A stretch of 64,000 nucleotides of DNA, taken from contig NZ_AP031496.1 of the NCBI RefSeq assembly GCF_042850945.1, positions 5,766,001 through 5,830,000 of the forward strand. The letters run 5' to 3'. The notes under the pieces were generated by a model that did not search any database, had not been told where the DNA came from, and saw only the letters and a program-made list of their open reading frames with translations. Position numbers and translations under genes: made by a program. This stretch comes from Halioxenophilus aromaticivorans. Its GTDB lineage: Bacteria > Pseudomonadota > Gammaproteobacteria > Pseudomonadales > Cellvibrionaceae. Below are positions 25,330 through 35,647 of the stretch, one piece after another (within the stretch, counting starts at the first letter, position 1; each line of letters begins with the position of its first letter).

Positions 25330-28300
25330 TTAAGCAGAATGGGCCGATGGCGGCGCTGGTTCTTCCGCTTGTATCGAATTTCCGTTGGCCAAGCGTGACA
25401 TCAGCATGGAATATTCTGTTTCGATAACCACCAGTAAGTCCGGCCAGCCGGTGGTGTTTTCGGTGCGTGCTTGCTGCTCAATATTGAACATGATTTTTTG
25501 CAAGCGGGGTGCACACAGGCTGGCGGCAGCACCTTTAAGGGTGTGTGCCAGCCCGGCTACTTGTTCTAGGTTGTTTTGAGCCAATTCCTGTTTTAGCTCG
25601 GTTATCTTTTCTGGCGTAGATTCTTTAAACGCATTCACTACCAGCTCAAAATGCTTTTGCCGTTGATTGACTTTGTTCATCAATTTGTCGGCGTCCCACA
25701 CGTCTGAGCTATCTGCCGTTTTAGTTTTCTGCTGTGGCCCTGAGGCGGGTGTATCGGGTTTAGCCACGGGCCGGGCCAACCATTGGCGCAGTACCCGTTG
25801 CAAAGAATCTTGCTCAATAGGCTTGGTAATATAGTCGTCCATTCCGGCGAGGTCGCAGCGCTCTCTGTCACCGGCCATGGCAGCGGCGGTTATAGCGATA
25901 ACAGGCACCTCGCGGGCGGCGTGGCCGGCATCTCCGGCGCGAATTTGTTGGGTGGCGGCGTAGCCGTCCAGCACCGGCATTTGGCAATCCATAAACACCA
26001 AATCAAAGGGCTCTTCGGCATCGTGTAAACAGCGTACCGCGGCTGCGCCGTCGGCGGCGGTTACCACCTCCACTGTGTAGTCTGCCAGTATCCCTTCCAA
26101 CACCGCGCGGTTTGTGGCGTTGTCATCCACCACCAGAATTTTCGCAGGCCTACCCTGGGCGTTTAATGTGGTTACCACACCAGGCTGCAAGCCGGGAGCA
26201 GGTAAATTGCTGTCTGTGCACTGTAAAGCAGGCACCAAATCGGCGACGACCAACGCATTGTATAGATCCACCGGTAACACCGGTGCGAATAAGGTTTGCT
26301 GCTGTTCGCTTTCCTCAAAGCTCTCGGGTTGGCGCAGCAAGGCGATTACCGGGCAACGATGGGCCAATGACTGGGCCAAATCCTGGCGGCAGATGATGGC
26401 GTCAAAGCTGGTGGGGGGAAGGGATTTAACGGTGTCGATGACATCGACTAAGTTTGCTCCCCAGGCGGTTAACTGCCGGCTGATCCCCTGAGCAACAGCT
26501 GGAGTTATGCCCACTAAAGCTATGCTAATACCTGACAGGGAATCGGTGGGCCAGCCGGTGATTTGAGCATCTTCGCAGGCCATGACCAAATGGAATTTAA
26601 ACGTGCTGCCCTTTTCTTTTTCACTAGTGACGGTTATGTCTCCGCCCATGAGCCGGCACAATTGCCGCGTAATGGACAACCCTAAGCCCGTGCCGCCGCG
26701 TAGCTGGACAATGCCATCGTCTTCTTGGGTGAACGCATCAAAAATGGTTTCTAAACCAGTGGAGCTAATACCAACGCCGGTATCCTCTACCTGGCCTTTA
26801 AGCACAAACTTGCCGTTGCTTTGCAACTCCGTGGACAAAGTGATTTTGACCCAACCCTCATCGGTAAACTTTATAGCGTTACTTACTAGGTTAGTGATGA
26901 TTTGACGAAACCGGGTGCTGTCTCCCAACAGATAGAAGTGTTTCACTTGGGAGGTGTCTAAAATTAAATCCAGCTGTTTTTCTTCTGCGGTAATGGCCAG
27001 GGAGGTGACTACGGATGAGATCACATGGATTAGATTGAACTTTTCCTGGCCGACATCCAACTTGCCAGCCTCTATTTTGGAAATATCCAACACGTCGTTA
27101 ATTAACCGCGCCAACACTTGGGCACTGTTTTCCGCCATTTCAAAATAGCGTTGCTGGGTTTGCGGTGGGTTGTCTTTTCTTAACAACCGTAGCATACCGA
27201 TAATGCCGCCCAGCGGAGTGCGTATCTCATGGCTGACATTGGCAATAAAATTACTTTTCGCTTTGCTTGCGGAGAGTGCTTGATTACGGGCCTTTTCCAA
27301 CTCCTGGGTTCGTAGCTGAACTTGCCTCTCCAAAAGTTCGTGCGTTTCTTTGGCGGTTTCGAGCTCAGTTAAGTCACGTACGATGGCAGCAACCCCCACT
27401 ACGGCGCCGGAGTTGGATTTCACAGGAGACAAAGCGATAGAAGCAGTAAAGGTATTTCCATTGCGGCGCAGTACATCAACCCGGATAGGATCTAGATAAT
27501 CACCATCAATAATTTTCTCGATGGAGCTTTGTATTCGGCTTTGGTCGTCAACATCAAACAGCAAATTGACCAGATACTGCCCTTCCGCCTGGCGTCCAGA
27601 ATAGCCAATGATATTGTGGGCAGACGTATTCCAATTAATAACTTTTCCTTCAATATCTGTGGCTACAATCGCATCTACTGAGCCATCCACAATGGCCTCA
27701 AACCGAGCACGTACCTCGGTTAACGCCAGTGACTGTTTCACATTAGACTGATAGTACAAAATAAATGCAATAACGATCACCAGTATACCAGCGCCGATAA
27801 TTAGAGATTGCGTACTCTGGGCAAAAATAAGCGATTGGTAGGTATCAAAAGGTAGCCCAACGACGATATTTAAAACGATGTTACGGTCGTGTCCGCCTAG
27901 GCGAAGGCGATCGTATGAAAAGAAATAGGTGCTATTGGTGACGGTGTTAGTTTGTTTTACCAACTGGCCAAGGTTCACATCCCAATTAAAAGGAGCGAAC
28001 TCACTATCCCAGGTGGCTGATTTATCGAATTCGTACTCAAACGCTTTGTTTCTGTCTGGGTGAATCAAAAACCCACCCACGTCGTTAGTCAAGTAAAGAA
28101 CTAGCTCTTGGGGCACGCTTTGCTCAATCTGCTTCAGCATTATGGAGGCATCAACATTGATGACAATCATGCCGAAGATATTCTGCGCTTCATCGTAAAT
28201 CGGCAAACCCAAACGTAGGGTAGGAGTTTCTGGCTGGGCTACTTGGCCGAACTCTCGATTTAAGTCGATACTGGAAATATAAGTTTGGCCGGGTGGCTGG

Positions 28301-28809
28301 GCGGCAATTTTTTTGACGTAGCCTCTATGGCCTTTCGCCTGGAGTTTGTCTTCTGTAATCGACACGATATCGTTGTTTTGCCGCTCTACCCGAACGATTT
28401 CCCGACCATCATCGGCCAAACCAATAAAGCGGGCTTGAAAGACTTCATTATTGTGCTTTAAAAATGCCTCAAATATGATTTGTAAACGCTGCACCCACAG
28501 AGCACTGGTAGTGCCGTCGAATGGATCTACGCCATTATTTTCGCTGGCACGTACGATACCTTGGATGGGTGGGGTAGCGTGTAAAAATTGTATTTTGGTT
28601 TTGGCATTTTCAATGGTTTGGGATATAAATTCGACTTCGCTTTGGATAACCCTATCAATGTTTTGCTGCTGTTGATTTAGGATCCTATCACGTGCACCAA
28701 AGTGCAATAGAAAACCCACCGCAATACTCACAGTGATTAACAGAGTTATCGCGCAATAGGATCGATTAACGCTGTTAAACTGCTGATTTTTTATACCACT
28801 CATAACCAT
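25330..28809 (-). CDS. BarA-like hybrid sensor histidine kinase
   Basis: An 1159-residue membrane kinase. TM1 is at about 17-38, a large periplasmic sensor (probably Cache/PDC-type) at 40-330, TM2 at 335-353 and a PAS domain at 365-485. The HisKA domain has H527 in NVSHEIRTPLGG. The HATPase has its N box near 640, DTGVGIS near 676 and GGTGLGLS near 705. A degenerate receiver (about 760-860) lacks a clear phospho-acceptor aspartate. It is followed by a true receiver with D941 in FMDCQMP and an HPt domain with H1089 in LAHTLKGAA. It is a complete phosphorelay in one chain; the downstream regulator is not in the window. The gene precedes nothing obvious in its operon. Confidence 0.93.
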   Translation of the reverse strand: MVMSGIKNQQFNSVNRSYCAITLLITVSIAVGFLLHFGARDRILNQQQQNIDRVIQSEVEFISQTIENAKTKIQFLHATPPIQGIVRASENNGVDPFDGTTSALWVQRLQIIFEAFLKHNNEVFQARFIGLADDGREIVRVERQNNDIVSITEDKLQAKGHRGYVKKIAAQPPGQTYISSIDLNREFGQVAQPETPTLRLGLPIYDEAQNIFGMIVINVDASIMLKQIEQSVPQELVLYLTNDVGGFLIHPDRNKAFEYEFDKSATWDSEFAPFNWDVNLGQLVKQTNTVTNSTYFFSYDRLRLGGHDRNIVLNIVVGLPFDTYQSLIFAQSTQSLIIGAGILVIVIAFILYYQSNVKQSLALTEVRARFEAIVDGSVDAIVATDIEGKVINWNTSAHNIIGYSGRQAEGQYLVNLLFDVDDQSRIQSSIEKIIDGDYLDPIRVDVLRRNGNTFTASIALSPVKSNSGAVVGVAAIVRDLTELETAKETHELLERQVQLRTQELEKARNQALSASKAKSNFIANVSHEIRTPLGGIIGMLRLLRKDNPPQTQQRYFEMAENSAQVLARLINDVLDISKIEAGKLDVGQEKFNLIHVISSVVTSLAITAEEKQLDLILDTSQVKHFYLLGDSTRFRQIITNLVSNAIKFTDEGWVKITLSTELQSNGKFVLKGQVEDTGVGISSTGLETIFDAFTQEDDGIVQLRGGTGLGLSITRQLCRLMGGDITVTSEKEKGSTFKFHLVMACEDAQITGWPTDSLSGISIALVGITPAVAQGISRQLTAWGANLVDVIDTVKSLPPTSFDAIICRQDLAQSLAHRCPVIALLRQPESFEESEQQQTLFAPVLPVDLYNALVVADLVPALQCTDSNLPAPGLQPGVVTTLNAQGRPAKILVVDDNATNRAVLEGILADYTVEVVTAADGAAAVRCLHDAEEPFDLVFMDCQMPVLDGYAATQQIRAGDAGHAAREVPVIAITAAAMAGDRERCDLAGMDDYITKPIEQDSLQRVLRQWLARPVAKPDTPASGPQQKTKTADSSDVWDADKLMNKVNQRQKHFELVVNAFKESTPEKITELKQELAQNNLEQVAGLAHTLKGAAASLCAPRLQKIMFNIEQQARTENTTGWPDLLVVIETEYSMLMSRLANGNSIQAEEPAPPSAHSA

Positions 28810-28875
28810 TTAAACACTGTATTCATTAAGCAATCTTTGCATCACCAAGCCCAGGCCATCATAGATCAGAACTCA

Positions 28876-31818
28876 CTACACTGCGGCACTGGACAAACTA
28901 CCGTTTATTTTCTCAATTACTCTAGGCAGGCTGGAGAAGGGTACGGGTTTAGCGTAGTAAAACCCTTGCACCAAGCGGCAGCCTCTTTGGGCGATAAATC
29001 TCTGTTGCTCTGAAGTCTCAACACCCTCGGCCAATACCTCTAGGCCCAGCCCGTCTGCAATGGCGGTAATGGCTCCGACGATGGCGGCGTTTTCTTTGCG
29101 ATCCAAAGACATAAATGCGCGGTCTATTTTAATAACACTGACCGGATATTTGGCAACGTAGGACAAGCTAGAATAGCCAGTTCCAAAATCATCAAGGGCC
29201 AGCGCCACCCCCATGCGGTTGAGCACGCTTAATTTGCTGCACACACTTTCGGATTCGTTTACCAACAAGCCCTCTGTAATTTCTAACTCCAAGCGATTGG
29301 GTGGCAGGCCGCAGCGGCGCATGGCTAAATCCGTTGCGCGGATAAAATTAGGGTCATCGAATTGGCGGGGCGAAACATTAACCGCGACGGTGTAATCCTC
29401 TTTATGCTGTTTGCGCAGTGTTTGTATTTCTCGGCAGGCTTTGTTTAACACCCACTCACCTAACGGCACTATTAAGCCGGTATCTTCGGCAATGGGCACA
29501 AACTGGGACGGGGGTATCATACCTTTCTCTGGGTGAGCCCAACGAAGTAATGCCTCCACGCCAACCACTTTGCCGGTTAACAAATCCACCTGTGGCTGGT
29601 AGTACAGCGACAGTTCTTCTTTCTCAAAGGCGCGGTGTAAGTCTTGCTCCAGAGCAATGTGTTTGAGCTTTTTGTCTGCTAGCTCCTGGGTAAAGGCGGC
29701 AAACGAGTTGCGGCCGCTTTGCTTCACCTGGTACATGGCGATGTCCGCGTGCTTGAGCAATTCCTCTACGGTTGTGCCGTCATCCGGCGCCATGCTTATG
29801 CCGATGCTTGGGGTTACTTTAATACTGGTAGCGCCAAGCCTTATGGGCATCCCCAGGGCATCAATGACTTTTAGCGCTACAATCTCCATGGCTTTATGGT
29901 TGGCGATATCGTCTAAGATAATGACAAATTCATCGCCGCCCATGCGGCATACCGTGTCGCTATCGCGCACGGTTTTTTGTAGGCGCTTGGCCACTTCTTT
30001 TAGTAACTCATCACCAGCTAAGTGGCCTAGGGTATCGTTAACGCGCTTAAAGTGATCCAAATCGATGGCCAGTATGCCGGTTTTAACGCTGTGGCGTTTG
30101 GCAAGGCATACCGATTGGCTGAGACGGTCGTGCATTAGAGCGCGGTTGGGCAATCCGGTAAGGCTATCGTGATGTGCCAGGTGCTCAATATAGTCGTTGG
30201 CCTTTTTCTGTTCGGTAATGTCATAGGATACAAACAGAAAGCCGGAGGGCTTGCCGTCTTGATGGCGCATCACCGTGGTGGTGAGGTTCACCGGTAGGGT
30301 TTGGCCATTCTTTTGCACGTAGGTCCACTCCTTACTTTCTATAATACCGTGCATGGCCTTTTGAGTGAGGGCGTTAAACGTGGTTTTTTTACTCTCGGTT
30401 AATTCAAAATGGGTTGCTGCCAAGTGCTTACCAAGCTCTTCCCTCTCGTGCAAACTCAGAATATTCTGCTTGTGCACCAGCTCTTCCTTGCTGTAGCCCA
30501 GTGTGTTTTCAAGCGCAGGGCTAACGGCGGTTATGGTGCCTTCTAAATCCGTGGCTACTATATTAAAGGGCGAGTATTCGATAATGGCGTGCTGAAGCTC
30601 CGTGGCCTTACGCATGGTTTCTTCGGCTTTTTTACGCTGGCTGATATTCACCAGGGTAAGCAGCTTTTTTATTTCGCTACCAATATCAATGCTGCTCACC
30701 GATACCTCTACCGGTATCACCGTGCCTTCCGATGTGGTTATTTCTATATCTTTTGCATTGTTAGCATTCGCGTCGGGCGTGGCGTGCAATAAATTTTTAA
30801 ATTCAGCTAGCGATTCGGTAGCAATAAAGTGGTTAACGTTGACGCCCACCAGCTCATCCACCATGGCGCCCATCAGTTGACAGGCGGACTCATTGGCTAG
30901 GAACAACTCGCCATCTTCATTAATGGCAGTAATAGCCACCGGCGCCTGCTTTATGACGTCGTGCAATGCGTACTGCACCTGCTTGCTGCTGGTAACATCG
31001 GTAAAACTTAGCACGTAGCCGTTGTCGCCCAAACGGACTGACCTTATTTCATAGATGATTTCTGCAGCGTTGTATTCCAAAAACGAATATTGGCCTTCAA
31101 TTAATGACTGTATTTTTTCGTCGATTTCAGCGTCTGTTTTGCAGCCATTTACCGTGCCGACTTCCGCCAGTAGAGCTGCTAGGTCCAACGTGGTATAGCC
31201 AATGGAGTCCAGTAACGCATTGCCTCCACAGAGGGATTTGAAATAGGTGTTGCAATATTGCGCCCGTAGGCTGGCGTCTAAGGTGACTACTCCCTGGGCG
31301 ATAGCGTCTAACGTCAAGCGAGAGATTTCCCGCTCCCGTTCCAAATCATTTTCCAACCGTGTGGTGCGCTTATCCAGCTCGTGCTTTTTCAGCGAACGCT
31401 CTAATACCGAACCGATATAGCCAACATAGTTGCCGTCGCCATCTTTTGTTATAAAGTCTACGGCGCCATTGTTGAGCGCATCAAACGCTAGGCTTAGATC
31501 GTTGGCGGCGGTCATAATCACCACAGGAATGTTAAAGTCTGCCCGCACAATGGCTTTTAATAGCTCCACCCCGCTCATGTTTGGCATGTAATGGTCGGTG
31601 AGTACAATGTCGAAAGACTCAACCAATAATGTATTAAGCGCCTCTCGGCCATCTTTTACGTGGCAAACGAAGAAATCCTCACTCTCCAATAACGGCACGA
31701 TCAATGCCGATTGCACGGGGTCATCTTCTACATACAGCAAACGATTGGACCGGGTGATTATTTCAAAGGTTTGGCCGTCATCGTTGGCTACGTTCAGTAG
31801 GGTCGAACTGTTTTTCAT
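28876..31818 (-). CDS. Response regulator with PAS, GGDEF and EAL domains
   Basis: A 980-residue cytoplasmic protein. The order is a receiver (D75 in LTDHYMP), then three PAS-like regions (about 165-275, 285-395, 405-540). GGDEF follows with an intact GGDEF at 627-631 and an I-site RDSD at 618-621. EAL then follows with EALLRW at 755-760, ELEITEGLL, DDFGTGYSS and KIDRAF. Both the cyclase and phosphodiesterase motifs look intact, so activity is probably switched by phosphorylation and PAS ligands. It lies 66 bases upstream of the hybrid kinase gene on the same strand, and the kinase is a natural candidate partner. Confidence 0.94.
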   Translation of the reverse strand: MKNSSTLLNVANDDGQTFEIITRSNRLLYVEDDPVQSALIVPLLESEDFFVCHVKDGREALNTLLVESFDIVLTDHYMPNMSGVELLKAIVRADFNIPVVIMTAANDLSLAFDALNNGAVDFITKDGDGNYVGYIGSVLERSLKKHELDKRTTRLENDLEREREISRLTLDAIAQGVVTLDASLRAQYCNTYFKSLCGGNALLDSIGYTTLDLAALLAEVGTVNGCKTDAEIDEKIQSLIEGQYSFLEYNAAEIIYEIRSVRLGDNGYVLSFTDVTSSKQVQYALHDVIKQAPVAITAINEDGELFLANESACQLMGAMVDELVGVNVNHFIATESLAEFKNLLHATPDANANNAKDIEITTSEGTVIPVEVSVSSIDIGSEIKKLLTLVNISQRKKAEETMRKATELQHAIIEYSPFNIVATDLEGTITAVSPALENTLGYSKEELVHKQNILSLHEREELGKHLAATHFELTESKKTTFNALTQKAMHGIIESKEWTYVQKNGQTLPVNLTTTVMRHQDGKPSGFLFVSYDITEQKKANDYIEHLAHHDSLTGLPNRALMHDRLSQSVCLAKRHSVKTGILAIDLDHFKRVNDTLGHLAGDELLKEVAKRLQKTVRDSDTVCRMGGDEFVIILDDIANHKAMEIVALKVIDALGMPIRLGATSIKVTPSIGISMAPDDGTTVEELLKHADIAMYQVKQSGRNSFAAFTQELADKKLKHIALEQDLHRAFEKEELSLYYQPQVDLLTGKVVGVEALLRWAHPEKGMIPPSQFVPIAEDTGLIVPLGEWVLNKACREIQTLRKQHKEDYTVAVNVSPRQFDDPNFIRATDLAMRRCGLPPNRLELEITEGLLVNESESVCSKLSVLNRMGVALALDDFGTGYSSLSYVAKYPVSVIKIDRAFMSLDRKENAAIVGAITAIADGLGLEVLAEGVETSEQQRFIAQRGCRLVQGFYYAKPVPFSSLPRVIEKINGSLSSAAV

Positions 31819-32522
31819 TCCACGCCTCGATACTCACAAATTGCGATGTAATTCATAGTATAGCGGCTGACACACAACAGCCACGGGCCCACAATGGCGA
31901 CCAGAAAAACACAGCCTTTTAGATAGTAATTTCCTATGAGGTAATATGCGCCATTGATGTTGAACAAAATAAACCAGCAGATAAACATCCGCTTTTACTT
32001 TAATCACTTCACAGGCCAACCTTGTATACACACATTTTATGCAAGGCTTAATAAGGCCCTTGTATGACTGGACATTCTTGCTTTTCGATCTTCTTAAACT
32101 TTTTTTACATTTACAATAACTACATGGCAGCGGAAACCTTGCCACTCATTGCATTGGGTTCCATACCTGCATCGCTGCTCGGTGCACAATCCTTTTTCAA
32201 TATATTCAGGCTATGTTTCGTAGCACTTGTCGTTGGTCTTGCAACAACCTGTCTTATGTAACAATCTGAATTGTCTAGTAAATTATTTATTTTATACAAT
32301 CATGCCTATAGTTTTTTTCAATAGATGCAACGATTGCCTTCAGGTCGTTTTAAGCGACCACAATCGGCTTGAGTGAATTTAATGTCAGTATTGATGCCCA
32401 ATTTTTCATAGCAAAGTAGTGACTAGTTTTTAGGCTGGTCAGTTCTTTTCGCTATATAATTCGCACTGTTAACCTTATAACCGTTGGCCAGATTAGGCCT
32501 GTTAGCTCCAGGATTAATGTTA
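31819..32522. other. Long divergent intergenic region
   Basis: About 700 AT-rich bases between the divergent GGDEF/EAL gene and the molybdopterin oxidoreductase gene. Short frames exist (for example 32064-32261), but they have no ribosome site or protein-like composition. A small hairpin GGTCG-TTTTAAG-CGACC lies at 32343-32359. Promoters for both genes should be here. I see no RNA gene, although the length leaves room for a small RNA. Confidence 0.4.
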
Positions 32523-34733
32523 ATGAGTCACCCCTTCGATGCGGCCATTGTTGGCGGCGGTGTAAAAAAGATTTTAACCACACTTCATACCGTGCGTCGC
32601 ATGGGCATTCGAACCAGCGCCAGGGCCTTAAATGCCAACAATGCCTGTAAGGCTTGCGGTTTGGGTATGGGTGGCCAACGAGGTGGCATGACCAACGAGT
32701 TAGGGGAGTTCCCGTCGGTTTGCAACAAAAGCGTGCAGGCCCAATCCAGCGATAACCGACCGGCCATTCCCGAAGCGATTTTTGACCATCCCATCGACGA
32801 ATTTAAAAAGCTCAGTGGCTGGGAGATGGAATCTTTGGGCCGGCTCAACACGCCGCTCATTAAAAGAGCCGGGGCACAACATTACACCCCCACTAGCTGG
32901 GCCGAGGCGTTGCGCTTTGCGGGCGATGCCCTATTAGCCACCCAACCCCAACGCAGTTTTTTCTACGCCTCTGGCCGCTCATCCAATGAGGCCGGGTTTG
33001 TGCTGCAGTTAATGGCACGATTATTTGGCACCAATAACGTCAACAATTGCTCCTATTATTGCCACCAAGCCACCGCCGAGGGTTTGGCTAACAGTATTGG
33101 CAGTGGCACGGCTACCGTCGAGTTAGCCGACTTATCCGGTTGCGATTTTATATTTGTTATTGGCGCCAACCCGGCCAGTAACCACCCCCGGTTTATCCAT
33201 CAGTTGCAAGCCTGCCGCCAGCGCGGAGGCCAAGTTATTGTTATAAATCCTGCCAAAGAACCCGGCTTGGTACGCTTTGCCGTGCCCAAAAGCGTTAAAT
33301 CTCTGATCGCCGGCGGCAGTGAGATTGCATCCGATTATTTACAGCCCAAAATCGGTACCGACCTCGCCCTCTTCACCGCCCTGGGCAAAGCCGTGCTGGA
33401 ATTACGCGGCGAGGACCAGGCCTATATTGATGCCTACACCACCCACTTTGTGGATTACCGCTCACAGTGCGAGCTCAGTGATTGGGACGACCTGTGCACC
33501 ATATGCGGGGTTAGTAAGCAGGCTATTTTTCGGGTAGCCAAAGCTTACTGTAAAGCCAAGCGCGCTGTGTTTGCCTGGGGCATGGGCATTACCCAGCATC
33601 AAAATGGTGTGGACAATATAGAAGCCATTGCCAACCTGGCGCTGATGCGCGGCATGGTGGGCAACCGTTATTGTGGCCTGCTGCCGCTGCGCGGCCACAG
33701 TAATGTGCAGGGCATAGGCACCATTGGCGTGGTCCCGGTATTAACAGAAGTGGTATTCGACAACCTAGAGAAGCATCTGCAGGTAACGCTGCCCTCGCAG
33801 CCCGGCCTGGATACCTTGGCCTGCCTGGAGGCTGCCAGCCGTGGTGAAATGGACAGCGCAGTATTGATGGGCGGTAATTTGTATGAGGCCAGCCCGGATA
33901 GCCGCTGGGCACAAACCGCCCTTAACAAGATTGGCTTTAAATGCTTTTTAACCACGACGCTGAACCGCGGCCATGTGCATGGCGTGGAAGACGGCGATGT
34001 GGTTATTCTGCCCGTCACCGCCCGTGACGAAGAGTGGCACGCCACCACCCAAGAATCCATGTTTAATTTTGTACGTCTTAGCGATGGTGGTATCGAGCGG
34101 TTTGATAACGTACGCCCGGAAACGGAAATTTTATGCGACCTAGCCAACCGCTGTATTGAACACAGCGCCATCGATTTCCATCAATTTAAATCCCACGGCA
34201 ATGTGCGTAAGGCCATTGCTGCCACTGTTCCTGGTATGGAGTTGTTGGCCGATATCGATATCGCCCGGCATGAGTTTCACGTTAAGAATCGCCTGCTGCA
34301 CAAGCCTAAGTTCCACACCGCCAACAAGCGGGCAAGGTTTACGCGTCACTGCTGGGACCCAGCCCTACTCAACAATGAGCAATTTCCGTTTCGACTGATG
34401 AGCGTGCGCAGCGAAGGCCAATTTAACTCCACTATTTACGAGCAGTGCGATACCTACCGCGGCGCAGACAAACGCTGGCTGGTGATGTTAAACCCAAAAG
34501 ATATGGCCAATGCAGACCTAGCCGCCGGTGACTTTGTGCACCTACATTCGCCCTATGGCACCATGCGCGATGTAGAGATACAGCCTTTTGATCTGCCCTG
34601 CGGCAATGTCATGGCCTACTACCCCGAAGCCAACGTATTGGTTGGCCGCGAGCGCGACCCGCGCAGCCAAACGCCGGCCTTTAAGTCGGTGGCCGTGGCC
34701 ATTGAGGTTGCCCTGCGGCACAGCGAAGCGTAA
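32523..34733 (+). CDS. FdhF/YdeP-family molybdopterin oxidoreductase
   Basis: About 736 residues from the ATG at 32523 (MSHPFD), which has AGGA 9 bases upstream; an ATG six bases earlier is too close to it. The family signature NACKACGLGMGGQRGGMTNE-like stretch is near residue 50. The molybdopterin-binding core carries YASGRSSNEAGF, YYCHQATAEGL, IGANPASNHPRF and LRGHSNVQG. The C-terminal molydop-binding domain ends near VALRHSEA. These soluble enzymes are formate-dehydrogenase-like but lack the full 4Fe-4S cysteine set. In enterobacteria YdeP is linked to acid resistance; the substrate is unknown. It stands alone, without an fdhD or electron-transfer partner nearby. Confidence 0.93.
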   Translation: MSHPFDAAIVGGGVKKILTTLHTVRRMGIRTSARALNANNACKACGLGMGGQRGGMTNELGEFPSVCNKSVQAQSSDNRPAIPEAIFDHPIDEFKKLSGWEMESLGRLNTPLIKRAGAQHYTPTSWAEALRFAGDALLATQPQRSFFYASGRSSNEAGFVLQLMARLFGTNNVNNCSYYCHQATAEGLANSIGSGTATVELADLSGCDFIFVIGANPASNHPRFIHQLQACRQRGGQVIVINPAKEPGLVRFAVPKSVKSLIAGGSEIASDYLQPKIGTDLALFTALGKAVLELRGEDQAYIDAYTTHFVDYRSQCELSDWDDLCTICGVSKQAIFRVAKAYCKAKRAVFAWGMGITQHQNGVDNIEAIANLALMRGMVGNRYCGLLPLRGHSNVQGIGTIGVVPVLTEVVFDNLEKHLQVTLPSQPGLDTLACLEAASRGEMDSAVLMGGNLYEASPDSRWAQTALNKIGFKCFLTTTLNRGHVHGVEDGDVVILPVTARDEEWHATTQESMFNFVRLSDGGIERFDNVRPETEILCDLANRCIEHSAIDFHQFKSHGNVRKAIAATVPGMELLADIDIARHEFHVKNRLLHKPKFHTANKRARFTRHCWDPALLNNEQFPFRLMSVRSEGQFNSTIYEQCDTYRGADKRWLVMLNPKDMANADLAAGDFVHLHSPYGTMRDVEIQPFDLPCGNVMAYYPEANVLVGRERDPRSQTPAFKSVAVAIEVALRHSEA

Positions 34734-34904
34734 AGCGGTTGTAAAACTACACGGCCATTATGGCCATTGGCTGGCGCCTTTCATAGGCACTGTGGTGACG
34801 GTTTGCTATCATCCGAGCTTTGTGGCGCCAATTATGCGCTGACGATTCACTCAAAGGGGACACTCACACGGTTTTGCCCGTACCGTCTTGTAAAGGAACA
34901 TTCC

Positions 34905-35549
34905 ATGGCTCGACTTGCACAACTTGTACTGATTACTTTCGCCCTGGCACTGGCCGGCTGCTCCACCGCCTACTACGCTGCCTGGGAAAAACTCGGCGTT
35001 GAAAAACGCGATCTTATGGTAGACCGGGTGGAAGACGCCCAGGAAGCCCAAGAAGACGGTAAAGAACAATTTGCCACCGCCCTGGAGCAGTTTAAATCCG
35101 TGGTTGAATTTGATGGCGGCGACCTGGAAGACTACTACGATTCGCTCAACAGCGAATTGGAAAATAGCCAAGAAGCCGCCGAAGAAATCACCGGCCGCAT
35201 TAACGATGTAGAAGACGTAGCCGAGGATTTGTTTAAAGAGTGGGAAAACGAGTTGGATCAATACACCAATGCCAACTTCCGCCGCGACAGCGCCGCTAAA
35301 CTGAACGAAACCCGTAGCCAATACCAGCGCCTAATCACCTCCATGCGCAGAGCCGAGTCTTCCATTGAGCCCGTGCTGGCGGTATTGAATGACAACGTGC
35401 TGTATTTAAAGCACAACCTAAACGCCCGTGCCATTGCCTCGCTAAAAGGCGAACTGGCTACGGTTAATCAAAACGTGGATAAACTGATGTCCAATATGCA
35501 GGCGGCCATCGATGAATCCAACTCGTTTATTCAGTCGCTAAATAACTGA
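34905..35549 (+). CDS. DUF2959 lipoprotein
   Basis: A 214-residue lipoprotein starting at the ATG at 34905, 9 bases after AAAGGA. The signal peptide ends in the lipobox LALAGCSTAYY. The remainder is highly charged and almost wholly helical/coiled coil, starting WEKLGVEKRDLMVDRVEDAQEAQ, which is the DUF2959 hallmark. It is anchored in a membrane facing the periplasm, with no known activity. A terminator follows closely (35589-35622), so the gene is a single unit. Confidence 0.9.
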   Translation: MARLAQLVLITFALALAGCSTAYYAAWEKLGVEKRDLMVDRVEDAQEAQEDGKEQFATALEQFKSVVEFDGGDLEDYYDSLNSELENSQEAAEEITGRINDVEDVAEDLFKEWENELDQYTNANFRRDSAAKLNETRSQYQRLITSMRRAESSIEPVLAVLNDNVLYLKHNLNARAIASLKGELATVNQNVDKLMSNMQAAIDESNSFIQSLNN

Positions 35550-35588
35550 TCAGCACACGGCAGCTTTGCCGTTTAACTGCTGAACACT

Positions 35589-35622
35589 AAAAAGGGCAGC
35601 CTAACAAGGCTTGCCCTTTTTT
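35589..35622 (+). terminator. Rho-independent terminator
   Basis: AAAAAGGGCAGCCT, a 4-base loop, then AGGCTTGCCCTTTTTT. It is a GC-rich stem with a single bulge and a run of Ts on the plus strand. The matching A-run on the other side suggests it also ends the converging cti transcript. Confidence 0.85.
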
Positions 35623-35647
35623 ATTGCCACTCAATTAAGCAATGGTT

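Noticed and set aside
26114..26491. 125-residue plus-strand frame inside the hybrid kinase gene
   Set aside because: It lies wholly opposite a conserved kinase/receiver region and shows no independent coding features.
31834..32145. 103-residue minus-strand frame in the same intergenic region
   Set aside because: Basic, cysteine-scattered translation with no ribosome site or family; it overlaps the promoter region of the GGDEF/EAL gene.
32064..32261. 65-residue hydrophobic frame in the 31.8-32.5 kb intergenic region
   Set aside because: No ribosome site, low-complexity AT-driven composition, and no recognisable family.
34751..34763. GGCCAT/ATGGCC palindrome after the molybdopterin oxidoreductase gene
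   Set aside because: The loop is one base and there is no T-run, so it is unlikely to be a terminator.
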